DNA of 64,000 bases from Phycicoccus avicenniae_A (GTDB taxonomy: Bacteria > Actinomycetota > Actinomycetes > Actinomycetales > Dermatophilaceae). A model generated the notes under the pieces. That model did no database searches, was not told where the DNA came from, and worked only from the letters and a program-made list of their open reading frames with translations. The stretch covers positions 3,981 through 67,980 of the forward strand of contig NZ_JBNVZV010000024.1 in assembly GCF_050496545.1 (NCBI RefSeq). Reading direction: 5' to 3'. Position numbers and translations under genes: made by a program. Positions 1-8,412 of this stretch are shown one piece after another (position 1 is the stretch's first letter; each line of letters starts with the position of its first letter).

Positions 1-1
1 C

Positions 2-496
2 ATCGGCGTCTACGGCACCACCGGCCGCATCGAGAAGGGCTACCGCGCCTACGGCTACGAGCTCGACACCGAGCGCACGCTGATGGAGACCGGCATGTCG
101 CGGCCGAAGTGGAAGGAGCAGGACTTCATCGGGAAGGACGCCGTCGTCGCCCAGGCCGGCGAGGCACCCAAGGCCGTGCTCTGCTCGCTGACCGTCGACG
201 ACCACACCTCCGCCAGCGGCGTGAAGCGCTACATGCTCGGCGGCGAGCCCATCCTCACCCGTGAGGGCGGCACGCTGACCGACGGCCACGGCCACCACCC
301 GTACGTCACCACGGCCGGCTCGGCCCCGAGCCTCGGCAAGCACGTGCTCATGGCCTTCCTGCCGCCGGAGGAGGCCACGCTCGGGAACGGGCTCGCCGTG
401 TCGTACATGGAGGAGCTGTACCCGGTCACCGTCGCCGCCGTCGACGCGACGCCGCTCTTCGACCCCGAGAACGCCCGCATCCGGGGGCTCGCGTGA
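2..496 (+). CDS. GcvT-type aminomethyltransferase domain, C-terminal part of a probable dimethylglycine/sarcosine dehydrogenase (5' truncated)
   Basis: The window opens inside this gene; about 164 codons remain and the frame is open from base 2. The sequence is the C-terminal half of the folate-binding aminomethyltransferase fold, with the segment DFIGKDAVVAQ and a closing barrel that ends near LFDPENARIRG. In dimethylglycine and sarcosine dehydrogenases this module sits behind an FAD domain and hands the released methyl carbon to tetrahydrofolate. Its stop overlaps the etfB start by four bases, so an electron-transfer flavoprotein is its likely electron acceptor. A free-standing glycine-cleavage T protein is possible, but the ETF partners and the choline genes downstream favour a demethylase. 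Confidence 0.8.
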   Translation: MGVYGTTGRIEKGYRAYGYELDTERTLMETGMSRPKWKEQDFIGKDAVVAQAGEAPKAVLCSLTVDDHTSASGVKRYMLGGEPILTREGGTLTDGHGHHPYVTTAGSAPSLGKHVLMAFLPPEEATLGNGLAVSYMEELYPVTVAAVDATPLFDPENARIRGLA

Positions 497-1272
497 CCAA
501 CGTCCTCGTCTGCGTCAAGCGCGTCCCCGACCCCACCGGCGAGGTGGTGCTCACGGCCGACGGCCTGCGCGTCGACGGCCGGTTCGCCGGCTACACGACC
601 AGCGCCCACGAGGAGGCCGCCGTGGCGCTGGCCGTCCAGCTCGCGGAGCCGTCGGGCGGCACCGTCACGGTGCTGTCGGTGGGTTCCGAGGACAGCATCG
701 AGCAGATCCGCTCCGGCATCGCGGTCGGCGCGACCGACGGCATCCTCGTCGAGGCCGACGCCGACCTGCTCGGCCCGGCCGACGTGGCGTCGGCGATCGC
801 CGACGCGGTGCGTTCCCGGTCCGAGGCGGGCACGGAGTACGGCCTCGTCCTGCTGGGCAACGACGCCGCCGACACCGGCGACTTCCAGGTCGGGGTCCGG
901 CTGGCCTACAACCTCGACCGGCCCGTCGTCGCGGGCGTCCAGACCGTGGAGGTCGAGGGCGAGCAGGCCACGCTGCGTGCCGAGGGCCCGGAGGGCACCG
1001 AGGTCTACGAGGTGGCGCTGCCCGCCGTGGCCACCGTGCTCGAGGGCGGCGTCGCGCCGAAGTACCCCAGCGTCATGGGGCGGATGCGGGCCAAGAAGGC
1101 CGCCGTCGAGACGATGGCCTGGGCCGGCGCGGCGTCGGCCGCCGGGTCCGGTCGGGCGTCCCTGACGGTGCCCGAGCCCCCGCCGAGCGAGGTGACCGTC
1201 ATCGGCGAAGGACCCTCTGCCGCACCGGGTCTCGTCGCGGTGCTGCGCGAGCTGAAGGTCGTGGTGGGATGA
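493..1272 (+). CDS. etfB: Electron transfer flavoprotein beta subunit
   Basis: The 259-residue product is the AMP-binding small subunit of a soluble ETF, which takes electrons from flavin dehydrogenases and passes them to ETF-quinone oxidoreductase. It starts MTNVLVCVKRVPDP, the family opening, and carries the conserved segment LLGNDAADTGDFQVGVRLA near residue 118. Length matches the family. GTG is the start because it overlaps the upstream stop (GTGA). The alpha subunit follows with another four-base overlap, so the three genes are translationally coupled. The likely donor is the demethylase encoded just upstream. Confidence 0.93.
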   Translation: MTNVLVCVKRVPDPTGEVVLTADGLRVDGRFAGYTTSAHEEAAVALAVQLAEPSGGTVTVLSVGSEDSIEQIRSGIAVGATDGILVEADADLLGPADVASAIADAVRSRSEAGTEYGLVLLGNDAADTGDFQVGVRLAYNLDRPVVAGVQTVEVEGEQATLRAEGPEGTEVYEVALPAVATVLEGGVAPKYPSVMGRMRAKKAAVETMAWAGAASAAGSGRASLTVPEPPPSEVTVIGEGPSAAPGLVAVLRELKVVVG

Positions 1273-2225
1273 GCGTCGTCGTCCTGGTCGAGCTCGAGGA
1301 GGGGCGTGCGTCCCTCGTCTCGCGCGAGACCCTCACCTTCGCCCGCTCGCTGGGTGCGGGCGACCTGCACGCCGTCGTCGTCGGCGAGGCCGGTGCCGCG
1401 CTCGTCGAGGACTGCCGCGAGGCCGGCGTCGCCGTCGTCCACGAGGCCGTCGATCCATCCCTCGAGCGGTACGCCGCGGCGGCCTGGGCGGCGGTCGTGG
1501 AGGCCGCCGGGCGCGCCGCCCGCGCGAACGTCGTGCTCGCCCCCGGCACCGGTCGCGGCATGGAGGTGCTGGCCCACGTGGCCGCCCGCCGGGGCCTGCG
1601 GATGGCCGCCAACGTCGTCGCCGTCGAGTCGCTGGACCCTCTCGTCGTCCAGCGCCAGGTCGTCGGCGGCGCGGCGCTCGAGCGGGCCACCGTCGACAGC
1701 CGGGTGCGCCTGATGACGATGGCCGGCCACGCGGTCGACCCGAAGCCGGCCGACGCCGCGGGGGCCGCCACCGTGCAGCGCCTCGCGGTCACGGTCGACC
1801 CGAAGGACCTGCGCGCGCAGGTGGCGCGCGTCGAGAAGCGCGAGCAGGCCGACACCTCCGGACTCACCGGCGCGCGGGTCGTGGTCGGTGCCGGCCGGGG
1901 GGCCGGAGGACCGGACGGCTTCGCGGCCGTCGACGCCCTGGCCGCCCGGCTCGGCGGGGCGGTCGGCGTCTCGCGCGTGGTCACCTCGCTCGGCTGGCGG
2001 CCGCACCACGAGCAGGTCGGGCAGACCGGCTCGCGCATCGCCCCCGACCTCTACCTCGCGTGCGGCATCTCGGGCTCGATCCAGCACTGGGCGGGCTGCG
2101 CGTCGAGCCGGACGATCATCGCCGTCAACACCGACCCGGACGCGCCGATGGTCACCAAGGCCGACTACGCCGTGATCGGCGACATGCACGAGGTGCTGCC
2201 CGCGGTGCTCGAGGAGCTCGGCTGA
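1269..2225 (+). CDS. etfA: Electron transfer flavoprotein alpha subunit
   Basis: The 318-residue product is the FAD-binding large ETF subunit. The N-terminal nucleotide-binding-like domain covers roughly residues 1-180. The C-terminal FAD domain shows the diagnostic run APDLYLACGISGSIQH near residue 260, followed by AVNTDPDAPM, which contacts the flavin. The start overlaps the etfB stop (ATGA). The gene converges on the nuclease gene with only 14 bases between the stops, so no room is left for a classic terminator. Confidence 0.94.
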   Translation: MSVVVLVELEEGRASLVSRETLTFARSLGAGDLHAVVVGEAGAALVEDCREAGVAVVHEAVDPSLERYAAAAWAAVVEAAGRAARANVVLAPGTGRGMEVLAHVAARRGLRMAANVVAVESLDPLVVQRQVVGGAALERATVDSRVRLMTMAGHAVDPKPADAAGAATVQRLAVTVDPKDLRAQVARVEKREQADTSGLTGARVVVGAGRGAGGPDGFAAVDALAARLGGAVGVSRVVTSLGWRPHHEQVGQTGSRIAPDLYLACGISGSIQHWAGCASSRTIIAVNTDPDAPMVTKADYAVIGDMHEVLPAVLEELG

Positions 2226-2239
2226 CCGGGCCCTGCCCC

Positions 2240-3091
2240 TCAGTCCTCGAGCGCGGCCCAGTCGGCCTTCTCGGGGCCCGCCGCCTGCCCCTCGGGGCAG
2301 TGCGCCCGCAGGTCGCACCAGCCGCAGAGCGGGCCGGTGACGGCGGGGAACATCGAGGACTCCGCCCCGTGCCGCGCGAAGTCGGCGTCCGCCCGGCGGG
2401 CGTCGCGCATGATCGAGCGCGCCCGCTCGACGTGCCGGCCGATGGACTCGCCCGTGTGCTCGTGCGCCGCGAGGGTGCCCGACGGCACGTGGTGCAGCTC
2501 GACGCGGCGCACCGGCCGGCGGAACATCTTCCAGACGGCGGCGGCGTAGAGGGCCAGCGGCAGCGAGGTGCGGGCGTCGTCGTCGGTGGGCACCTGCCGC
2601 GAGGTCTTGTAGTCGACGACCACGAGCTCGCCGCCGCGGTCGTCGAGGCGGTCGATGCGGCCCTGGATGCGCAGGTCGTCGCTGACGAAGGACACCGTGC
2701 GCTCGATGCCGACGGGGCGCGGCGTGGGCCCGGCCGCCTCGAGGTAGCCGGTGACGGCCTCGCGCATCCGCTGCCGGAAGCGGCGGGACTGCTCTCCGTC
2801 GCGGAAGCCGACGTCGATCCAGGCCTTCTCGACCAGCCGTCCGCCGGCCTCCGGGGTGGGCGCCGGAAGGTCCCAGAAGTCGCGCAGCGCGTTGTGCACG
2901 GCGATACCGAGCGAGGTGTGTGCGCGCTGCGGGCGGGCCGGCGGGCGCGGCCGGTCGAGGTACTGCATCCGGTAGCGCCGCGGGCAGTCGAGGAAGGCGA
3001 GCAGCTTGCTGGGGCTGCCGCCCCAGAGCGGCTCGGGCATGCCGGGGAAGGCCGCCTGCTGCGGCTGCGCCTGCTCCCCCGTCGTGCTCAC
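2240..3091 (-). CDS. RecB-family PD-(D/E)XK nuclease with an Fe-S staple
   Basis: This stand-alone RecB-like exonuclease domain has 283 residues, and many Actinobacteria encode one such protein. The nuclease core is visible as GRIDRLD followed by VVVDYKTSR. Four cysteines in the AddB/Cas4 arrangement are present: one near residue 36 (DCPRRY) and three at about 256, 259 and 265 (CGWCDLRAHC). These fit a 4Fe-4S cluster that ties the N and C termini together. The GTG at 3091 is chosen because the frame upstream runs antisense to sdaA. It is transcribed divergently from sdaA, 82 bases away. The DNA substrate is unknown; a role in repair is inferred from the family. Confidence 0.85.
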   Translation of the reverse strand: MSTTGEQAQPQQAAFPGMPEPLWGGSPSKLLAFLDCPRRYRMQYLDRPRPPARPQRAHTSLGIAVHNALRDFWDLPAPTPEAGGRLVEKAWIDVGFRDGEQSRRFRQRMREAVTGYLEAAGPTPRPVGIERTVSFVSDDLRIQGRIDRLDDRGGELVVVDYKTSRQVPTDDDARTSLPLALYAAAVWKMFRRPVRRVELHHVPSGTLAAHEHTGESIGRHVERARSIMRDARRADADFARHGAESSMFPAVTGPLCGWCDLRAHCPEGQAAGPEKADWAALED

Positions 3092-3173
3092 GCCCCCGAC
3101 CGTAGCCGCTCCCCCCGACGCCCCCGGGTGGCCGTCCCCAGGACGCGCCGACGGGTGACACACTGAGCCCGCC

Positions 3174-4562
3174 ATGGCCATCTCCTCCTTCGACCTCTTC
3201 TCCGTCGGCATCGGGCCCTCGAGCTCGCACACCGTCGGACCCATGAGGGCCGCCCACACGTTCGTCACCGGCCTGCGCGAGGCGGGGCTGCTCGACCAGG
3301 TGGGGCGGGTGCGCGCCGAGCTCTTCGGCTCCCTCGGCGCCACCGGCCACGGGCACGGCTCGGTCAAGGCCGTCCTCCTCGGCCTCGAGGGCGAGGCGCC
3401 CGAGAGCACCGACCCCCGCGCCGCCGAGGACCGCGTCGACGAGGTGCGCGCCGCCCGCGTGCTGCACCTCGGGGGCGTCCGCGACGTCCTCTGCGACCCC
3501 GACACCGACGTCGTCCTGCACCGGCGCGCCACGCTGCCGTTCCACTCGAACGGGATGCGTTTCACGGCGTGGGCCTCGGCCGAGCCGGCCGAGGGCGAGC
3601 AGCCGCTGCGCACCCGTGAGTACTACTCCGTCGGCGGTGGGTTCGTCCTCGACCAGGACGAGATCGGGCAGAACGAGATCGTCCCCGACCACACCCCGGT
3701 CAAGTACCCCTTCACCACCGGCGCCCAGCTGCTCGCCCAGTGCGACGAGAGCGGCCTCCCGGTCAGCGGCGTCATGCTCGCCAACGAGCTCTCCTGGCGC
3801 ACCGAGGCCGAGGTCCGCTCCGGGCTGCTGCACCTCTGGGAGGTGATGCAGGAGTGCGTCGACAACGGCTGCCGCACCGACGGCGTCCTGCCCGGCGGCC
3901 TGCGGGTGCAGCGCCGCGCGCCCCGGCTGGTGCGCCAGCTGCGCCGCGAGCACGCCGGCGACCCGCTCGCCGCGATGGACTGGGTCACCCTCTACGCGCT
4001 GGCCGTCAACGAGGAGAACGCCTCGGGCGGGCGCATCGTCACGGCCCCCACGAACGGCGCGGCGGGCATCATCCCGGCCGTCCTGCACTACTACACGCGC
4101 TTCGTCCCGGGTGCCGACGACGACGGCGTCGTCCGCTTCCTGCTCACCGCCGCCGCCATCGGGACGCTCTACAAGGAGAACGCCTCGATCTCGGGTGCCG
4201 AGGTCGGCTGCCAGGGCGAGGTCGGCTCGGCCTGCTCGATGGCCGCCGGCGCGCTCGCCGAGGTGCTCGGCGGCACGCCCCGCCAGGTCGAGAACGCCGC
4301 GGAGATCGGGATCGAGCACAACCTCGGCCTCACCTGCGACCCCGTCGGCGGGCTGGTGCAGATCCCCTGCATCGAGCGCAACGCGGTCGCCTCGGTCAAG
4401 GCCATCACCGCCGCCCGGCTCTCGCTGCGCGGCGACGGCCGCAGCGCCGTCGTCTCGCTCGACAAGGCGATCAAGACGATGCGCGACACCGGCCGCGACA
4501 TGAAGGTCAAGTACAAGGAGACCGCGCGGGGCGGCCTGGCCGTCAACGTCATCGAGTGCTGA
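3174..4562 (+). CDS. sdaA: L-serine ammonia-lyase (single-chain, iron-sulfur)
   Basis: The enzyme converts L-serine to pyruvate and ammonia using a 4Fe-4S cluster. At 462 residues it is the fused alpha-beta form. The N terminus has the signature SVGIGPSSSHTVGPMRAAH, and the catalytic half contains ENASGGRIVTAPTNGAAG. Cluster cysteines are seen in GCQGEVGSACSM and in GLTCDPVGG with PCIERN. The gene stands alone between the nuclease (divergent) and tautomerase (convergent) genes. Together with choline and dimethylglycine breakdown encoded nearby it could carry serine made from glycine into central metabolism; that link is inferred. Confidence 0.94.
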   Translation: MAISSFDLFSVGIGPSSSHTVGPMRAAHTFVTGLREAGLLDQVGRVRAELFGSLGATGHGHGSVKAVLLGLEGEAPESTDPRAAEDRVDEVRAARVLHLGGVRDVLCDPDTDVVLHRRATLPFHSNGMRFTAWASAEPAEGEQPLRTREYYSVGGGFVLDQDEIGQNEIVPDHTPVKYPFTTGAQLLAQCDESGLPVSGVMLANELSWRTEAEVRSGLLHLWEVMQECVDNGCRTDGVLPGGLRVQRRAPRLVRQLRREHAGDPLAAMDWVTLYALAVNEENASGGRIVTAPTNGAAGIIPAVLHYYTRFVPGADDDGVVRFLLTAAAIGTLYKENASISGAEVGCQGEVGSACSMAAGALAEVLGGTPRQVENAAEIGIEHNLGLTCDPVGGLVQIPCIERNAVASVKAITAARLSLRGDGRSAVVSLDKAIKTMRDTGRDMKVKYKETARGGLAVNVIEC

Positions 4563-4586
4563 GGCCGGGCCGCCCCGTCCCTCAGC
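4558..4586. terminator. Weak candidate bidirectional stem-loop between sdaA and the tautomerase gene
   Basis: GCTGAGG at 4558-4564 pairs perfectly with CCTCAGC at 4580-4586 around a 15-base loop. The hairpin covers the stop codons of both converging genes. There is no T tract, so termination activity is only a guess. Confidence 0.3.
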
Positions 4587-4809
4587 CCGTGGGGGCGCCG
4601 GCGGCCAGGGCCCGCACGTCGGCGGTGGTCATCGGCTGACCGCCGATGCCCCACTCGCCGCTGGGCACCTCCTCCACGACGCACCACGTGACCGGGCGCA
4701 GGTTCTCCCCCGCGACCGAGACCATCGCGTCGGTGACCCGGCGCACGACCTCCTGCTTCTGCTCCGGGGTGAAGACCCCGGCGATGACCTTGACGTCGAT
4801 GAACGGCAT
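4582..4809 (-). CDS. 4-oxalocrotonate tautomerase family protein
   Basis: This small tautomerase has 75 residues. The start at 4809 is fixed by a strong AGGAGG seven bases upstream and by the sequence MPFIDVKVIAG, which leaves the catalytic proline as residue 1 after removal of Met. The family forms hexamers that ketonise or isomerise enols with that N-terminal proline. It lies downstream of the YdhR-like gene on the same strand, probably in one operon. Its real substrate cannot be read from sequence. Confidence 0.85.
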   Translation of the reverse strand: MPFIDVKVIAGVFTPEQKQEVVRRVTDAMVSVAGENLRPVTWCVVEEVPSGEWGIGGQPMTTADVRALAAGAPTG

Positions 4810-4849
4810 GACGACCTCCTGTGCTGGTTGCTGTGTTCGGTGGCCGCGC

Positions 4850-5182
4850 TCAGGCGCGGACGGGGGCGGGCACGACGGTGACCCGCGGCTGGGTCCGGGC
4901 CGTCGTCGTCTCGTCGACGGCGAACCGGCGGGCCTGCAGCCCGGCGAAGTGCGGGTTCTCGGCCACCCCACGGGCGAGCGCGGAGCCGAGGAAGCCGTCG
5001 GCGGAGGCGGCGTCGGCGAAGAGGTAGAACCCGCCCCGGTGGGGGCCCTCCTCGTCCTGGAGCCAGACCTTGGTGAGCAGGCCCGGCAGGGCCTCGAACG
5101 AGGGAGCGAGCTCGGCGGCGACGCCGGCGTACTCCTCGGCGGACATGTCGAGCAGGTCGAAGGTGATGACGACGGCGTGCAC
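4850..5182 (-). CDS. YdhR-like small monooxygenase-fold protein
   Basis: The 110-residue product resembles the YdhR family of dimeric alpha-beta barrel (ABM-fold) proteins, with the opening VITFDLLDMSAEEY, the segment LPGLLTKVWLQDEE and the run GGFYLFAD. The GTG start at 5182 is preceded by AGGAGG at good spacing; an upstream ATG in the same frame has no such site. The gene sits between the LuxR-type ATPase regulator (124 bases upstream) and the tautomerase. Enzymatic activity in this family is poorly defined, so only the fold is claimed. Confidence 0.65.
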   Translation of the reverse strand: MHAVVITFDLLDMSAEEYAGVAAELAPSFEALPGLLTKVWLQDEEGPHRGGFYLFADAASADGFLGSALARGVAENPHFAGLQARRFAVDETTTARTQPRVTVVPAPVRA

Positions 5183-5306
5183 GGGAACCTCCTGGGGGTG
5201 GGACGGGCTGACCCCCACGACGCTAGGGACGCCGGCCCGGGCCCCTCATCGGGCGATCACGTCGTCCCGGTGACCCGGATGCCCCATCGGCTCGGGTCGG
5301 CCCCGC

Positions 5307-7178
5307 TCAGCCCGCGGTCAACCCGTTCTCGGCCGCGATGCGCGAGGCCTCGGCCCGGCTGCGGATGCCGAGCTTGTCGAAGATGTTCGACAGGTGGCGG
5401 CTGGCCGTCTTCTCGCTGATGAACAGCAGGCCGCCGATCTCGCGGTTGGTGCGGCCGGTGGCGACGAGCCGGAGCACCTCGAGCTCGCGGCTGGACAGGC
5501 CGGCGACCGTGCCGGCCGGCGCCGCGTCACCGGGTGCCGGGGCAGCCGCCTCGGACCCCACGAGCCGGGCGAGCCAGCCGTCGACGCTGCCCGGGCCGAA
5601 GTCGAGCCGGACCGGCTGCACGGGCCCCCCGCCGAGGTCGACGGCGTCGCCGACCGGCCCGAACCCGAGCGGGACGAAGACGGGTCCGAGGCGCCCGAGG
5701 TCGCCGACGACGGAGTAGATGCGCCGCAGCCGGGGGCGCTGCTGCATGTAGACCCGCTTGACGTCGAGCCAGCAGGCGGAGACGGCCGGGGAGCGCAGCT
5801 CGCCGGAGTCGCGGCCGAGCCAGCGCCGCATCAGCAGGACCGTTCCGTCCGGCGGCACCGGGTCCTCGCGCAGGTGGGCCGCCCACTCCGCTGCCACCGG
5901 GTCGGTCTGCAGGAGAACGGGGTCCGCCTCGTCGAGCGGGATGATCTGGACGAAGGCCTCGACCTCGCCGCCGGCCCCGCGGGCGACCGAGAACGACCCG
6001 GGATGCCTGTCCCACCACTGCTCGAGCAGCCGCCGCGCGGCCTCCGGCTCGTGCCGGGCCGTGATGTCGAGGACGGCCGTGCGGTCCTGCGGGCCCGCCG
6101 CCTCGACCCAGTGCTCCGGCCGCGCGCTCGGGAAGCAGGCGTCGCGCAGCACGGGGTTCTCGACGAGGAACATCAGGTCGGCGGTGTGCTGCCACGAGTC
6201 GCTCCCGGCACCCCGCGCCGTGAGGTGCTCCAGGGCCCGTCGGCGGTAGGTGCGCCGGCGCTCGGGGTCGCGGACGGCGAGGTCCTGCCCGACCGTGTCG
6301 CGCACGACGTCGTGGAGGAGCAGGCCGTCGCCGGCGGCCTCCACGAAGGGCAGGTCGCGCAGGAGGTCGAAGCGGTCGTCGGCGCCGCCGAGCACCGCCG
6401 CGAGCAGCGGCTGGGTCACCCGTCGGACGGTGGAGGCGGCCTCGACGGCCTCGACAACAGGTCCCGACAGGTCGCCGAGGAAGGCCTCGAGGAGCCCCGC
6501 CGGCGCGCTCGGCCCGTCACGGTCGCCCGCGGGGTCGGCGCGCACCGACGCAGCCGCCAGCTCGAGGGCGAGGGGGTGCCCACGAGCGAAGTCCGCTGCG
6601 CGGGAGGCCTGCTCGGCGTCGAGCCCTCGTGAGCGCAGCAGCGCGTCCGCATCGTCGGGCTCGAGCGCACCGAGCGGCAGCTCAGTGACGAGCCCGCCCC
6701 ATCCCGGGGCGGAGTACCAGGCCGCGGCCGGCCGGTCGCGGCCGGCGAGGACGGTCAGGGTGCTCGCCGGCATGGCCGGGAGGAAGCGGGTGCGCAACCA
6801 GGCGTCGAGCAGGCCGAGCACCTCGTAGGTGTCGACGACGAGGACCGTGCGCCGGCCGTCGAGCGCGCGGGCGAGGGTGGCCGGTGTCGGCGCGGGGTCG
6901 GCGATGCCCAGGGCCCCTCCGACCGCCCGGCAGAAGCCCTCCGGGGTGGGCTCGACGTCACGGCCGTCGAGGTGGACGCACCGGACGTCGGCCGGCATCG
7001 CGGCCAGCGCGCGGCGGACGAGGCTGCTCTTGCCGATGCCGCCCGGACCGTGGACGACGGCGACGAGGAACGGCGGGTCGGTGGCGCGCACCGCCCCGAC
7101 GAGGACGTCGAGCTCGCGGCGCCGGCCGACGAACTCGCGCGCGGCGGACTCACGGACCCGGTCGGCGATCGTGGACAC
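5307..7178 (-). CDS. LuxR-family regulator with N-terminal P-loop ATPase domain
   Basis: The 623-residue protein begins with an NTPase module: a Walker A motif GPGGIGKSS near residue 45 and a Walker B-like VLVVDTYEVLG near 115. A middle region follows, and the protein ends in a LuxR-type helix-turn-helix (LSSRELEVLRLVATGRTNRE, then ISEKTASRHLSNIF) in the last 65 residues. This order matches large ATP-dependent activators of the MalT/LAL kind, but the protein is shorter and lacks a long TPR region. It is co-directional with the YdhR-like and tautomerase genes, which are natural targets. The start is GTG. Confidence 0.85.
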   Translation of the reverse strand: MSTIADRVRESAAREFVGRRRELDVLVGAVRATDPPFLVAVVHGPGGIGKSSLVRRALAAMPADVRCVHLDGRDVEPTPEGFCRAVGGALGIADPAPTPATLARALDGRRTVLVVDTYEVLGLLDAWLRTRFLPAMPASTLTVLAGRDRPAAAWYSAPGWGGLVTELPLGALEPDDADALLRSRGLDAEQASRAADFARGHPLALELAAASVRADPAGDRDGPSAPAGLLEAFLGDLSGPVVEAVEAASTVRRVTQPLLAAVLGGADDRFDLLRDLPFVEAAGDGLLLHDVVRDTVGQDLAVRDPERRRTYRRRALEHLTARGAGSDSWQHTADLMFLVENPVLRDACFPSARPEHWVEAAGPQDRTAVLDITARHEPEAARRLLEQWWDRHPGSFSVARGAGGEVEAFVQIIPLDEADPVLLQTDPVAAEWAAHLREDPVPPDGTVLLMRRWLGRDSGELRSPAVSACWLDVKRVYMQQRPRLRRIYSVVGDLGRLGPVFVPLGFGPVGDAVDLGGGPVQPVRLDFGPGSVDGWLARLVGSEAAAPAPGDAAPAGTVAGLSSRELEVLRLVATGRTNREIGGLLFISEKTASRHLSNIFDKLGIRSRAEASRIAAENGLTAG

Positions 7179-7276
7179 GGCCGGCCACCTCCCAACACCT
7201 CAGGACGCCTGAGGGCACCGACGGTACCGCCGCCCGACGGGCCCGAGGAAGGCCTGCGGGGGGTAGCGTCGCGGCC

Positions 7277-7780
7277 GTGGGCCGGATGAACTACCTCGTC
7301 GAGGGGGTCTCGACCAGTGGCAAGACCTCGGTGTGCCACGAGCTGCGACGACGCGGGTTCCACGCCGTCAACGGCGACACCGACCTCGCCTACCAGGGCG
7401 ACCCGGTGACCGGGGAGCCCTGGGCGGGCGAGCCTTCGCACCGGACTCACGTGTGGGACCTCGACGCGGTGCGCCGGCTCGTCGCGGACGACACCGAGCC
7501 GGTGACCTTCCTCTGCGGGGGCTCGCGCAACCACGCGCGGTTCGTCGGCCTCCTCGACGGCGTCTTCGTGCTCGAGGTCGACGCCGCGACCCTCCACGAG
7601 CGCCTCGACGCCCGGCCGGCCGACGAGTTCGGCGCGCAGCCGGAGGAGCGCGCGCTCGTCGAGCACCTGCACCGCACCGGCGAGGACGTCCCGACCGGCG
7701 TGCGCATCGATGCGACGGCGCCGCTCGACGAGGTCGTCGACACGATCCTCGGTCACGTGTCGCGCGAGAGCCGCAGGTAG
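7277..7780 (+). CDS. Small P-loop kinase-like ATP-binding protein
   Basis: The product has about 167 residues and a Walker A motif GVSTSGKTSVCHELRRRG right at the N terminus, followed by NGDTDLAYQGDP. It resembles small adenylate-kinase-like or nucleoside-kinase-like P-loop proteins. The GTG at 7277 is preferred over ATG 7286 because the G-rich stretch near 7257-7263 is better placed for it. The substrate is unknown. The 3' end overlaps the 3' end of the converging response regulator gene by 28 bases. Confidence 0.7.
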   Translation: MGRMNYLVEGVSTSGKTSVCHELRRRGFHAVNGDTDLAYQGDPVTGEPWAGEPSHRTHVWDLDAVRRLVADDTEPVTFLCGGSRNHARFVGLLDGVFVLEVDAATLHERLDARPADEFGAQPEERALVEHLHRTGEDVPTGVRIDATAPLDEVVDTILGHVSRESRR

Positions 7781-8409
7781 GCCAGGGCCGCACGCACCCG
7801 GCGGTTCTCACTCTCGTCGGCCGCGAGGTCGAAGGCCCGGAAGACCGCCGCGACGTGCGTCTCGACGGTCTTGGTCGACAGGTACAGGCGCTCGGCGATC
7901 CCGGCGTTCGAGCGGCCCTCGGCGAGCAGCGCCAGGACCTCCCGCTCGCGCGCGGTGAGCCGCTCGAGCGGTGCCGCGGCCCGCCGGCCCGCGAGGACCG
8001 CCCCGACGACCTGCGTGTCCAGGGCCACCCCACCGGCGGCCACCCGGTCGAGCGCGTCGGTCACGGTCGCCACGTCGTCGACCCGGTCCTTGAGGAGGTA
8101 GCCGACCCCCGACGGCACCCCCGCGAGCAGCCGGGCGGCCGACACCTCGTCGACGCTCGTCGAGAGCACGAGGACCCCCAGGGAGGGGTGCCGCTCGCGC
8201 AGCTCCAGCGCCGCGCGGATGCCCTCGTCGGTGAACGACGGCGGGAGCCGGACGTCGACGACCGCCGCGTCCGGCCCGGTGGTGGCGACCGCGGCCGCGA
8301 GGGCGGGCACCGTGCCGACGGCCGCGAGCACCTCGACCCCGACCGCCTCGAGGAGTAGGCGCAGGCCCTCGCGGAAGATGCCGGAGTCGTCGGCCACCAC
8401 GACGCGCAC
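7753..8409 (-). CDS. NarL/LuxR-type response regulator
   Basis: The 218-residue protein has a receiver domain (VVVADDSGIFREGLRLLLEA) with the likely phospho-acceptor in AAVVDVRLPP. It closes with a C-terminal NarL-type helix-turn-helix (LTAREREVLALLAEGRSNAG, LSTKTVETHVAAVFRAF). It starts with GTG three bases after the stop of the sensor kinase gene, so the two are co-transcribed and form a cognate pair. Target promoters are not evident. Confidence 0.92.
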   Translation of the reverse strand: MRVVVADDSGIFREGLRLLLEAVGVEVLAAVGTVPALAAAVATTGPDAAVVDVRLPPSFTDEGIRAALELRERHPSLGVLVLSTSVDEVSAARLLAGVPSGVGYLLKDRVDDVATVTDALDRVAAGGVALDTQVVGAVLAGRRAAAPLERLTAREREVLALLAEGRSNAGIAERLYLSTKTVETHVAAVFRAFDLAADESENRRVRAALAYLRLSRDT

Positions 8410-8412
8410 CCC

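Noticed and set aside
1005..4319. A 1104-codon minus-strand open frame across etfA and sdaA
   Set aside because: It mixes several unrelated shadow segments and contradicts the RecB-like, ETF and SdaA frames, which have clear catalytic motifs.
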